From assembly GCA_037576195.1 (NCBI GenBank), contig CM075101.1, positions 38,998,001 to 39,062,000 on the forward strand: DNA of 64,000 nucleotides. The letters are read 5' to 3'. The position numbers and the translations under genes were made by a program. This stretch comes from Phytoseiulus persimilis (taxonomy: Eukaryota > Arthropoda > Arachnida > Mesostigmata > Phytoseiidae). This document shows, piece by piece, positions 48,601 through 61,732 of the stretch. The notes beneath the pieces are model-generated. The model saw nothing but the letters and a program-made list of their open reading frames with translations, searched no databases and was not told where the DNA came from. How positions within the stretch are numbered: position 1 is the stretch's first letter; each line of letters begins with the position of its first letter.

Positions 48601-51600
48601 CTGGCGGATCAAGATTCCGGCGGTCGATGAGAAAGCCTCGTGAATCAAGAGCGCGACCGTTTCGCTCGAGCGCGGGGCTCGATCTCGACGGTTCGTCCGA
48701 ATCACAGGGGCGCGATAAGCGAAATGTTTTCGATGCCGGCGCTCCCCTCGCTCGGGCTGGACATCCGGAGTTCTAGCCCGGTTTTCTCGGAATTCAACCT
48801 CATTCAATGATTCATAATACAACGATGATAACCCGGATCGATTCTTGGCGAGGATAAACAGCCGTTAAACTATTCCCGAAACACGCTCATCTGTTCTGGC
48901 TCCGTTCGTTCTTCTTTCTCCATCTTGATTGCTTGATTTGCGAGCCGATCGGTGCGTGAGATCCCGACCGCGGGTACGCGACTTTGACAGCGAGCGTCGT
49001 TCGGCTGGAATTCATGTCGGGACGGGATCTCCCTCGCTCTTCATGACGATCCCGGTTCGTTGTGGGAGAAGGGGAATAATCAGTTCGAATCACAGAACGA
49101 AGGAAGAAAAGTCTACGAAACGCGTCTGAATTACCGACGAGCGGCACAAATTCGTCCCATTTCTTTAGGCGAAGTCATCAGCAGTAAATTGAGTTGAAAG
49201 GAAGCTTCTCAATGGGAAAGTTCCGCAGGCAACCGAACATTTGCGAAGAAGTTCCGCCGCGACATCGTTGACGTTACCGCTGCGAATCGGCGGAGTCGGC
49301 AGGAGAACGAGGAGTGGAAACAGTAATCGCTCGTGGATCTCAAGCGTTATGCAGCTGGTGGGTTTGTATTTCCTCCTTCGTTTCTGGCGGGTTATTGGCG
49401 TCGTCGTCGTCGCGGGCTGTTCTGGCGGGAAGCCGAACGGTGGTCGCTCGGCCGATCGCTCGGTCCCTCGGCTCGCTTGTCCCGCAGGGCCAGTCACGAC
49501 TTTGACCCCCTCCCTCGCTCGCTCGCTCGCTCGCTCGCTCGTTCGACTGACTGGCTCTTTCGTTCCCTCGTTTCATCCGATGACTACCTCACTCGGGCTC
49601 CCTTGCCTACATTTCATTTCTGCACGGAGACGCTCTACGTGATATGTGCGGGCACTGATAACTAAACACTTCTGGACACCGTTCCGCGGCGAAGCTGAAG
49701 ATCGTCTCCCCGTTTCGCACCGGCTCGTATGACGGATGAATGGATCCGCGAGCTCCGTGACGTCGCTGACGAGCAATTGTGCGATTCCAGGTTCTCGAGC
49801 GCGCTGGCTCATCGATCGGCTAATTTCATCGATCAGTCCTTGCATCCGTCTCTTCATCTATTATTTGATGTTGTGCCCGTAGTTTCCTTTTCTTCTTCCT
49901 CTCGCGGTTCATTCAGAAGCGTCCCGTTGCACCCGTCGTGCAGCCATAGGGGACGAGACTCATCAACCGAAAAGCATATTGTTCAGCTTCAGGAAAACGT
50001 TTATCTCATTCGCACAGTCGGAGCAGGGGTTTGTCCCCGGGTCCGGAGCGGCGGCTACGTGAGTGAGTCCCAGAACACGGAGCGCCGCATCGAGCCGAGT
50101 ATCGCCCCTGCGAGCAACTCTTTGAGGCCATTTAGAATTTCGGCAGAAGCTAGAGGCTTCTCTTTTAGCTGGATGACGAGCCTTCTGCCGTCTGTGCGAG
50201 AAGTTTTCGTGAACTGTGAGAGAGCGCGATTCGTCGGCGAAACTCAGCCCCGGAGCCGCTGTTCTCGGGATCAGAGTCGCTCAGTTGTCGACTGAAGAAG
50301 TGCCGGACAGCCGATATCGGTTCTCTGTTGAACGTATGAGCATGACGGCGTCGACGACGACGACGACAGTCTGGCTTCTTGCTCGCCAGTCAGTCACGAC
50401 ACTCACCAGCCTCTATGGAAATACGAACAACCGGAGCGGAGGAAGACGAAAGCAATTGTTCAATGATGCAGCAGCTCTTCTACGGCGGCGGCGGCAACAA
50501 CATCCATAACAACAACCGCAGTGAAATCAACAACAACGGCCGTCGGGACTAGAACAACAGACGCGTTATCGCGTCAGCGATGGAACGCTGCAGGATCGGA
50601 TCAGGAATCGTTTGAGCCAGAACGCCCAAACGAACTCCTCGAGCCCAGAGCAGCGATCTGCGCAAAGGCAAAAACACCGAATGCGAGTCCCGAACGACTC
50701 CCACTTCGCAAACGGATTCTCGATTGTTTCTGAGTTGGACCCGAGGGCTCTGGCGTTTTTTGGGGTTTGGGTTCCGCATTACCGCACTCGGGCGGCGTTT
50801 CTTCCGAGGTAGGTGGGAGCGGTGGGAGACGCGGCCCAATCTGCTCCACCGAACGTGGGGGCAGACGAAGCAATGCGAAACGAGGGAAGAAGATAGTGAT
50901 TTGCATTTTTAATCACAGACAAAGCCACAAAATTTCTAATTCTTGAATTGACTTCTCCTCGAGGGTCGATCCCGCTGTCTTTCCCGCCGGGCTCCTCGGA
51001 GAGACAGCTCGACTCCAACTCTCGGAACCGTTTTCTGCTCTGAATTTCGGTCGAACGCAACCGGGCCGTCGTTAATGATGATGATGATGAGTTTTGTTGG
51101 AAACGTAATTGGACGTTGTGTCTGTCGCGCGGTGCGTCGTTTCGTCTTGCTGAGTGGCTGCGTTCCATAGCTCTTTGCCTGCTCGGTTGACGGTGACGGA
51201 GGTGACCTGACCCCGGCGCCGAAAGACGAGGAGGAAGATACGGAAGGAACAAGAAAAATATGAAAGAAAAATAGAAGACACCAATTCAGAAGAAGAAGTT
51301 GTTGGCTTTTTTGATTCATTCCGCCGACCGACCAACGAAGCAGCGAGCAATCCGAACAAGCCGGACGACTGTCGCAAACGTTGCTTCGATTCACTTCGGC
51401 GACACAATCACCGCGAGCATGGAGATGCCGTCTTCGAATTTCTTTCCCCGAGTCACAAAGCGCCCCGACCCATTCTGCTCGCGACAACGTCACTCAGTGG
51501 CGGAGATCGTGGAGCTTTTTGGAGTGCGCCCAATAAGTTTCTCGCGCGAGGACTGAATTTTTTAGCCCAATCCCCGATTGGGAGAGCTTGGCGCGAGGAA

Positions 51601-54600
51601 TTCGATTGAGAGTTCTGACACCATCGGGGTTGCGGCGTTCGGCGGCACCTGCTCGTTCGGCTTCGAAGACAGGGCGGGCGCGTGAATCATCCGTCTCAGA
51701 CAGTGTGCGAACTTCGGAAAACAGTCGTGGCGTGCGATTCGTGTACGTTAGCGGACAGCGGGCGCTAACCGCCGCGCCAGGCCGCCAGTGTCGTGGAATC
51801 ATATGTTTGCTCTCGGGCCGACGGTGACCAATGACCCACATGAGGAGTCAATTGTAGATCGTGAATATCAATCATCGGCTGTGTCAAATGAAGCGCTGGA
51901 ATCGATTCACCGCATAAGCCGTTGTGGTCGTCGGCTTTGGTTCGAGAAATCGGGGAAGCGGCACTTCAGACTGCGACGAGCGCTCGTACTTTTCCCGAGC
52001 AAAAGCTCCATTTTCGAATTCCGGTTGAATGGGTCACTGCTTCGATGATAAGACGTTGGGAGATGTCGCTTCGGATCAGGAAAAAAATCGACCAAATCCT
52101 CCGCCGGAATCACTGTTCAACGGTCATCTGGGCAGAGGGGTGATTTTTGCGCGTCGATGTCTCAATGCCCGAGGCAGGAACGAAATCATGGGGACCAAAC
52201 GAGCGAGCTACGAGTTCGGGGCGCTTCCACCGAAAACTCACCCAGCATGGAGCAACAACTTGGAAAACCTCTGATGGCTCGAGGATTCGGCTTCCCAACA
52301 GCTGGAAAGCTCGAACGGGGAGTTGAACACCGGTCGGGCGTTTTGCGCAACGGGAGCCTCTCGGCCGCTGGTCCCCTCGTTCAGGTGAAGAATTCAGGAG
52401 CACTGGATGCAGTGCTGAGCGGCAATCAATCGAGATTCCCGTCGCCAAAGTCCGTTATCAGGTGGAATCAAAGAGGGGAGTCATCGTTAGACGTTCTTTA
52501 CAGCCGGCCGTTTCTCCGCTCTTTGGGACGCTCTCTGGGTGCTCGCGGTGTTCTTTCAGCGCGATTCCGCTCTTCTCTCTTGGGACGATAACGCAAACTT
52601 AACTGTAACAAGTCTCCATACGAAACAGAACAACACACGGCCCCAAAGTGGCTACATTGCCAAGATAACCAGCGTCACCTCTCTATGGACAAGCGCAAAA
52701 CAGCCCACTCTACCGCTGGGTCCGACTCGCACTCTTCTAACGGCTCACCCAGGACGTCGCAGCTGCGAATCTGTTCGATGATTGAGCTGCGGGCTCGGCG
52801 GTGAACAAATTCAGTGAGGTTTCCGATTGTGCCCAACCTCTCAAGGCGATGTCACTGAACGAAGAGAGAGCTGATTCTCAATTCATGGTGGAATGGAGAA
52901 CACCTCGCCGCACTGGGCGCAGTTCCGATCGAATCGATGTCAGATTGGATAGCGCAACTAACACCATCGATGCGAATTGTCTTCGGGCAAATGCCGGACG
53001 CACCGTCCCTGAGGCCGAATAAGCCTCTCGTGGGGTCCGGAGGGAAACGGCCGAGGGAAGGTCCGAGTGAGGAGAGCCACAACGTCGTCTGACAAGAGGG
53101 CAGTGTGGTGTGGCCAAGCTGCCCAACGGATTCCCCAGACGCCCAGATTGAATGATGGCGAGAGAGCGACAGAGAATTTCGGTCGAGTGGTTTATTGAAG
53201 GAATGTTTCGTGAGCACACTTGTTTGTGGCCGCTACTTCCGCTGCCCCCTCCAGAGACGTTGGGCCTCTCACGATGCTTCATTTGGGGTACTCTGACCGT
53301 CACGCTGAACGACTAGAATACGCTAGCCAACGTTTCTTCGTAGATTCTCGTTGAACTTCGGCCAATGAAACGATGCGTTGCAGCGAAATCGGGCTCCGGT
53401 ATAATCGGACGAGATATGTCACTCGACGCTCTCGATGGAAAGGTTTGCGCTGGAATCAGTTTTCTGCCAGACCGTTCGATCCAATTGGAGCTTGCGCACT
53501 CCGATCGAGGGGAATTGCGGGTAACGCTCGCATGTCCGTGCGATTCCCATCAATCACCATCTATCAATCCACGGATGGATCCACCAATGTTGCTCAATTA
53601 CGATTGAAGCTGAGGAATCGATCATCCACGAATATGCGCGGATCCACGAGGCGTCGAATATGACCAACACGAGCTTTGATGGCGAACTCCACCGATCATT
53701 TCTCCCGGGTCTCGGGAAATCCGCGTGGCTCATTCATCCGGCCGCAGGGCTGCGATCGATCCAGAGCAGAAGCGACGACTCGTCTTCCCTGGATCAAGCG
53801 CTAACAATCGAACACTAAACGGCCTAGAGACTTATTCATTCGATGACGTAGTTGGACAGCTGCGAAGCTGGCAACAACCCAACAAACTGGTTGTCTGATC
53901 CCTATCAGCGATTTCTGAAGTTCATACCTCACGCGAGCGGATTCTGCCTTCCGGATCTCAGAGCTAGTCATGGGACGACTCGTGCGTCGTCTAAGCCGAT
54001 CGTCTCCAACCAAGACAGCGATTTGGAGAGGCCCGCGTGTTACGTTAAAACCCGCGAGTCTCCTGAATTCGATCACCTTCCGGTCGATGTCATCTGTCCC
54101 GGATGAGGGAAGAACAGTTCGGAACGAGATCGTCCAGACATTGTGGAATGGGATTCCGCCGGAGAAATGTCCAAATACTGCGCAATACTCGGAGCGTTCA
54201 AAAGCCGAGGATTCCGGTCTGGCGGAGCGCTTCGTTGGAAGATCAAGATCAGAAGCGAATTTTCCAATACAGCACCCTCCCGAAGGCCTCTTCAATGCGC
54301 CGGCGAAGGGTTCAACGTAACCATTCTACGATCGCCGTCACAGCATCAACGAGCGATAGCCAGAGATGCTATTTAATTAGCGCGTCGTGACCGCACAGTC
54401 GCCCGTCTATCGGACCGTAGTTCTGTCGGTCCGCTCGTTCAATTTTTTGTAGCGTGTAGTCAGCTCCAACTCCGACCACTCTTTCAGTGATCGCGTTCAG
54501 TATTGTGGATACTTCCACGAAGGAACGATTGTCGTTAAAAAGCCATTCCGAAGTGAGCCGAGCAACGAATGGAGCGAGCGAAAGACGAACCAGTCTGTTC

Positions 54601-57600
54601 AACCAGAAAGCCGGGGAGTCGGCAGCAGCCGAAGTTTGAGAGTTGTACGAGAAGGATGCAACGTCACCAGCGGCCGGTGCCGCCGCCGTCGGACCCGCCG
54701 AAAAATCTGGGAGCACCACAAAGAAAACGGTACAGGGGGCAGAGGTTCAGCCGAAGTTGGCGTAAGATTCTCCACCAGATAACGCCGTTGTTTTCGGAGC
54801 GAGCGGGGCGGGAGAGAGCGTGAAATGCAACTTCAGCTGCACCTGCAGACTAGCTCGGGTTGGATGATTCTCTTTCGTCTGGCCGGGCAAGTCGTATGTT
54901 AATATGGATAATTATGGGCTACGTCCGAGACTGTCTTCTTTCTCTCCGTCCGTCTGAACTATCGGAATCCGCGCACTTCGAGGAACGGCCGAGCATGCCT
55001 TGCCGAGCATAGCTCACGGGGCCGATCGAACGAGGGCGTGCCGGTGACCTGTACGTCAAAAACAGCCGATGTGCCCAGCGAACCCCAGTCATAAACACGC
55101 GTCCGGGAACAACCACCGCCAGCCGAACTGGGGAAGGATATGAACGTCGGAGGGTCGTCGTTCTGAGATTCTCGCGCAGACGACGGCCACGGTCGTGCGA
55201 AAGAGACGAGCACTGCGACTGCGCCCAACCCGGTGACGGAAACGGATCTTTCGGTTCGTTGGCGACAAGTGGACTTGTGGGTGGTTTCCTCGCAGGAGAG
55301 GTAGGTTGCCTCCGTAGGTCGCCTCGTCGATCGTCTGTCCACCGGCGCTCGTCAGAGCCAGAGACCGAACCAGTCGGCCGGTGAGCCTACGAACGGACGA
55401 ACGAGCGAGCGAGTCAGTCAGTCAGTGTCCATTAATTTGTGGGGCACACTGGGTCATCATATAGAGCAGCGGAGAACCTCACTGAGGTGTGGCAGAGAGG
55501 TCGCTCTGCGGGGGATACACCGACAAGGATCCCGTCCCAAGGCTTGGCCGCCTGACCAGAATCGAACAAGATTGAGGATGGGGGTCATTCCGCGAAGCTC
55601 ACTTGTTCACTCACGGGTCTGGTCGTCGCCGCCGCCGTCACCGCCGTCTGACGAAGACGACGACGGTACTCACTATTTTTCGAACTGAATTCGATCAGAG
55701 ACCGACGAACCTGGATCGTAACAGATCGGCCATGACGACGAACTTCAGCGCGCGCGCACGCACGCACGCATGCGCTCTCGCGAAGACGACTCGTTGGAAG
55801 TTCGGTCGAACCCCAACCGTTCTTGCGGTGTCGCTTTCGGGCGGTTCGGGGAGGACGCAACGAGTGATCGCGGCTTTCAGGGAAAGAAAACCGTCAGAGA
55901 GTCCGCAATCCAACGAGTGGGCGGAGAGCCCCTCGTTTGTGCTTCGCTGTGCGACATCGCGACAACTAGAGACAGGTATTCAGGCTGCTTAGCAAAATCA
56001 CCACCCGGGGGAGCGAAATCATCAAGTGCCGTCCGTTCGGAAACAGAACGAGCGGGAAAGCCGGTTTCCGGGACGGATGCTCGGTAGTTCTTGGAGAAGT
56101 AGTTGAATTCATCTCGTTGCGAGACATGTCAGCTTTGTCTCTTCTAGCAAAAGTGTACACGCGATCAGTCAAGCTGTTGCGGCTCCAACAAAAGCAAAAT
56201 AGCAGCTACGAAGGATTATAGCTCAATCTATCACTGGTGGAAGCGCGTCGGTGAGAGTTACCTCGCTTCGCTCCTCCACACCGCGGCGGCTTTTCCTCGG
56301 GCTCAGCGCTGAGCCCGAATCAATTCCTCCGCGCGCACGGAACACATCGAGAAGTTCAGCCTAAAAGACGAGTCGAGTCCTGTCCTTCGAGGGACAACGA
56401 AGACGAGGAGCAGCACTGCGGCGATGACCCAGCCGTTTTGGAAACGGCTAGAGTTCGCCTCGGCGCTGTTGGCACAAGGAGAACGTGCTCTTCGAAGGAT
56501 CACTGTCCTTAGCGGGGCTTTCCTCGTAAGCGGTTCCATTTGCTCCTCCGCTTAAGAACGAGCAACCCCTAAAGTGTCATAAGCCAAGAGGAGGCCTACT
56601 TGGCCAGAGTCGGGCGCCGACAATGAGCTCCGCGAGGAACGGCTGCGCTCAGACGAAGACTCCGGGTCGGCCAACGGACAAACCCCGGAATTGATGGAGT
56701 CGGGTCTTCGCGAAGCCGCGCTTCGCCGTGCTCTCTCTCTCGATGCGGTTTTTCAAATAAGTGCGCTCCATCGGAGCGCGAGTTCTCCGCTCCCGGTCGG
56801 CTGTTGGTTCGGAACAGCTTTACGAACGATTTTCCGAGTGAAGACCGCCGCCTGCTGGAACAAAAACCGCTTCTGAAAAAAGCCGTCGTCGGCGAGCTCA
56901 CCTGTCGTGAAGAGAACGATGGCTTTCAGGCACGAGTACTCGGCGGGATCGATGTGCAACGCCTTGAGCTTCTCGACCTGCTCCTGGAATATCCTGATGT
57001 GATCCATGAAGGCGACGACGCGGTCGGCCGCCATCGGTGAAGCGTGCAAACCCGATGCCGCTAGAAGGGTAGCGACGTGCAGTGGCATTGAACATTGGCT
57101 GGCATTGAGCACGAACAGCTCGCTCCACACCTGACGGAGCAACGCGATCTGGTCCGTCAGTTTGAGCTCGCCGAAGTAAGGTATGTTGCGGGCCCAATCG
57201 ATGGCCGAGTACAGCAAGCGCGAAGCCAGTTCGCACATGGCGTCGATCCCCATGATGGGGTTGTTTTGACTTGCTGCCATACACTGCGCATATCTCGAGG
57301 GAGTTGAACTATCTGCGTGCAGCAGCAACGAGACAAAGCTGGAAAGGTACGAGGATCCGTTTAGGGGTAGGTGTTGGGGGGGCGATCCGTTCGAAGAAGA
57401 CGATGGCGTCGCCGCACCCGATGATCCGTTAGCCAACGTAGCGATGGCGGGCATCTGCCCAGGGAGGGATGGAACCACCACGGGTCCTCCACCGCCGCCG
57501 CTAGATCCGTGCGATGAAGGAGGAACTCTGCCGCGCTGGACGGCTGCAAACGAGAACAGAAAAATACGCATCGTTAGTGGAAGCTGGCCATCCGATCGGG

Positions 57601-60600
57601 ATGGATTGTTGTTGTTACGGAAGTTAAGGGTCGCGAGGATTAAGAACTGAGACGGTTTGGTTCATGATTTCAGTGTGGATCTCAGTCGATGAGCGCGCAG
57701 TCCTCGCCGCCAACTTGGGGGAGATCGACTCGCATTTTCTGTTGGTGTCAGGAGGAACTCAAAAATGTGTCCGCCATTCTTCTCTGTACGAAATCATCTA
57801 GCCTAGCCGAAACACCACCAGTCAGAGCTCTGCGCACACATGACGATGTAACCGCACCGATCGCGAGGACATCAACCAAACGTAAATATTCATTCATCGA
57901 GAGAAGCTAGCGCTGAACGTTTTAGACCAAATGGCTAGATCATTGTCTCGTGTCACTTGTCTTGTCGACTTTGTGGGCGCCGATTTTCCCCGAGAGCGTG
58001 TGGTGGCCGACTTTGTGTGTGAAGTTCTCTCGAAACGCGGAGGGGCTGGGGAAGGGGAGGGAGGGGTGTGGGGGAACTTCGGTCCTGACCCGGGGATTCC
58101 GAGCGAACGGGCATCGAGAATTGTTTCGTCAGAAGCCGAGCAAATGATAGTCCGCTCGGGAGGGATGAACGATGCGTGGCCACATTTCGGACCGCGCGGT
58201 GGATAGCGCGGACGGAAAGACCGAAAACGAGGAAGGGATGACGAGAATGTTGAAAAATGGAAACAAAATGGGTGGGAACGATTTGTCCAAAACAAAGAGG
58301 AGATATCTTGGAGCAGCCCTCCAAGGAGGAAATGATGCTCAAATTTGACTTCATTGGTTTGTCTAAGGGAAACGAGCGAAGCTTTGACTCAACAGCCGGC
58401 TCAACAAGTGATGAAAATGTTGTTCGTACTTTTGGCATTTTCTGTCTCTTGTGGCAATGCGGTCTTCGCTTACCCGCCAGCCAACCTGCCTGCTCGGTCG
58501 ACTGTCTGGCAAGCGAGCGAGCGAGCGAGCAAGCAGGCAGCCTGGCTGGACGGCCGGCGAGCGAGCGAACGAGCAGGCAGGCAGGCAGGCAAAGCAGCTC
58601 GAAGCAAAGCCAGCCAAAGAATTGTGCATTTAGCGTCAGCAAGAAGACCGGTTCACAGAGGTCAAGCAACGGACGACCCCTGGTGTTCAACACCGCCGTC
58701 GCCACCGGCTTGCTGGCTTGCCGCTCGCTCGGATCCATCTTCCTTCTGGGTGGCTTGAGAGTAGAAGGAAAACAGCACAATGATCAGGATGCAACCGGAG
58801 CTCGATCCGTGACTTTTTCCGACGGGGGATCGAGGAGCCATCGGCAACAGATCCCGAGCTCGATTTCTTCTTCCGTCCCCGTTGCCGAACTCGCGAGCGG
58901 ATCGCAGCCGAGAGCTCGTCGAGAATCGCGAGTGCCGATTTCCAGGAGCTAGGAGCACGGGTGTCCTGAGCCCCCCACGGGCCCGACCTCCTGAGTCCGC
59001 TCTGCTCGTCTCGGTTCACTCGAGCTGTGCGGCGGTGGACTACAACGTCCGTCCGCCGATCCTCATCGGAGCCAAACGTTCGTGACGGCTTTCCGCTAAA
59101 CGCGGGGAAACAAAACGATCACCGCGACGGCCACGCTATCCACATCCCGCATAATTTGCGAAACGCCACGGAAAAGCGCGAAACACCTTGTCAAGCGAGT
59201 TCGTGTCGAGCAAGTCAAGTTTGTGAAAACCCTGACTCGCTTCCTAGCCTGTTTACCTTCCAGGGAATCGCTGGTGTTTCCCTGGCCGCTTGCTCCCAGC
59301 CGCTCTCTCCGTTGCGAGCTCGCAAAGGACTGTGGTCTAAAAACTTATCGCGCGCGGGTCGCGTGTCGGGGATCTAGTCGCGCGGTTTGAGCTAACTCTG
59401 AGTCATGGAGCAACACCTCGAGACCGCACATCATCGCAGGCAGGCAGGCAGGCGAGCCGGCTGATAGGGGGGCGGGCGGGCTCATGGCGCACTCTCTCCC
59501 TCCCTTCTTCACCCGAGTTTAAATTCATCATTGCCCTCCTCGACCCCGCGGTCGCGGTCGTCCACATTCGTCGCTTTGTATTTCTTCATCCTCAACAGAA
59601 CGAAAGAAAAAAGCTTAAGCTCAACGAGCCTTACCATTTGTCTTGACCATCGGCAGCTTTTCGAAGTTTTTGTTTCGTCGCTCTCTGGCGAACAAAGTAC
59701 CCTCCCCAGGTTCATCGGGGGGAGGGGTGGGGACGTCGTGAACCCCAGGGGCTCTCCAGGAGCTTCCAAGTACTCCCGGATGGAGTTCGGATATCCGACC
59801 TTCCAACCGTTCCGGGGTTCCGATTAAACCATCGGATAATTGATCGAATCAGAACATGCGCCCGAACCGCTCGAGGAGAGTTTCCAGGAGGAATAGCGGC
59901 CCTCGCCTTGTAGGACCCGTTCCGATGTCAACGCGATCACTAGATCTGAGGGACAGTGGGAGCAGTTCCCGCGAAAAGATCATCTCGTTCGATGAAGCCC
60001 GAGGTGCTTGGATCGAGTGTCTGTTTGTGGAGTGGCCGGATAGCGGCCGGGTGTCGGGGTAGCTGACCAGGTCATCCGGCCCGACTCTCTTTAAGCCGAT
60101 TACAGCTGATTTAATTCAGAGTAACTGAGTTCCCGCTAGATTACGCGTTTGTCTGTTCCTCGCCCCGACCGACCGATTGATCGAGGTGTTATAGTGGTGG
60201 GCCGGCAGTCATTGATTCGATCGGAACAACTTGGGTCGTTTTCAGGCGGAGCGGGTGTGTTTTCGACCATTAATTTGTATCGCATGTCGCTGCTGGCCGC
60301 GCACCGGCTGCTACCGTGGAAGAGAAGGTGTTAAACACCACCGAGCGACCGAAAGACCGCCCGCCCGCCCGCTTGAACGACCGCACCCACCCGCCCGCTG
60401 TACTTTGCTGCGGTTGACAAGTCATATAAATGGAGAACACGAAGCAGCAAACCACAAAGGAAGGACGACGGCAACTACAACGGCAGGCCGGCGGGTTCTC
60501 GGGATGATTCCTCCGCGAGATGCGGCCAGGGAGGATGGGGGATTTCTAAGGAGATGGGAAGGGCGGATGGTCGGGGGCAGTAACAAGGTACAACGAGCGG

Positions 60601-61681
60601 GGGCAGGGGGGAGGTCTGGGAGGAACGGGAGACACATTCAGCGAATGGTGGAACACCGGTTTCATTTCCTCTCCGGCTCCATCCATCGCGGTTCGTCGGG
60701 TTGGAGGCTCGACTGCGAATCAGCAACAGCAGCAACAATGAGCTTCGCGAAACGAGCGTCCCTGAATGACCCCTGCAGACGGCCGCTGACCATGTTAAAT
60801 GCTGTATCGTCGACTCATTAAGGAATTCGGTCTTATCGGAGATCTTTTGACAATTGATGGTGTCGTCGATGGTGAGCCGTCATCGCAGTATAATGGAATG
60901 ACCCGGATACTCTGACACGCTTCGGATCGAGCGGAGCGGCCGTCGACGACAACGAGCCGAACGAGTAACCCACCACCGCATGAGCCAGCGGGCGAACGTC
61001 GCGATTCCGTCGTCTGAAGAGAATCATTCGGGGTCGTTTGACAGAATCCTCCGCCGCTAATTGCTGCATTGAATTCTTCCCGCCGCCATCTTGACACCGA
61101 GTTTCCGTGGTCTAACTCCAGTTGAGAGCGCGCTCGTCGGAGGCTTTCGGCGGCTCGAGCGAGCGGAACCGGCGACAACTTCTCAGCGCCAACGGTCATC
61201 GTTTCCGTTTGAAAGACTTCGTACTTTCTCCAAAGATGGCTGTGGTTCGGTCCCTCGACGACCGGCCGCCGGCGACGTGAACCAGAGCCGTCAAACAAGC
61301 CAGTGTAGAAAGCGGATATTGCGTGACAGAGACAGGTCACGGTATGGCGGAGCTTTCCATGCCTCCAAGTGCTTTATCACTGGCCGGTGAGACCTCAGAC
61401 ACGCACAAGGAGAAGAAAACTACATTCTAAATCTCATTCAACTTTGCTGTGGTGTGGACACAGAGCCCTGTCCTAAACGTCGGCCAACGCGCAGCGCAGC
61501 CGAAAGCAGAGCTTCAGCCGAGAGAAAAAAAAACGCCAAAGTGAAGCCGCGCGGCTCTTCGAGCGAACACTCAGTCCGCAGATTCGAGTCAGCGTTCTCG
61601 CCGTTTTTAACGAAGTTTATTACGAACGAAGCGGGGGGAGAAGAAGAGATCGCATTCAGGTTACATCCAAGTCACTTTCAA

Positions 61682-61732
<51 letters not shown>

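Larger units (their letters stand above)
31272..56901 (-). other. svp intron 2 (25.6 kb)
   Basis: No exon, RNA gene or intact transposon was recognised. It is dense in short period-4 repeats: 37836-37880 (CCGT/CGGT/TGGT), 40523-40540 (GGTC), 43691-43717 (ATCA), 45197-45248 (CATC/CCGT) and 49513-49540 (GCTC). Homopolymers occur at 41352-41362 (C11) and 47300-47320 (G21). Long open frames such as plus 34365-35057, 44875-45597 and 47895-48359 have no known domain. Its size in the middle of a developmental regulator suggests that enhancers lie here, but none can be identified by eye. Confidence 0.7.
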
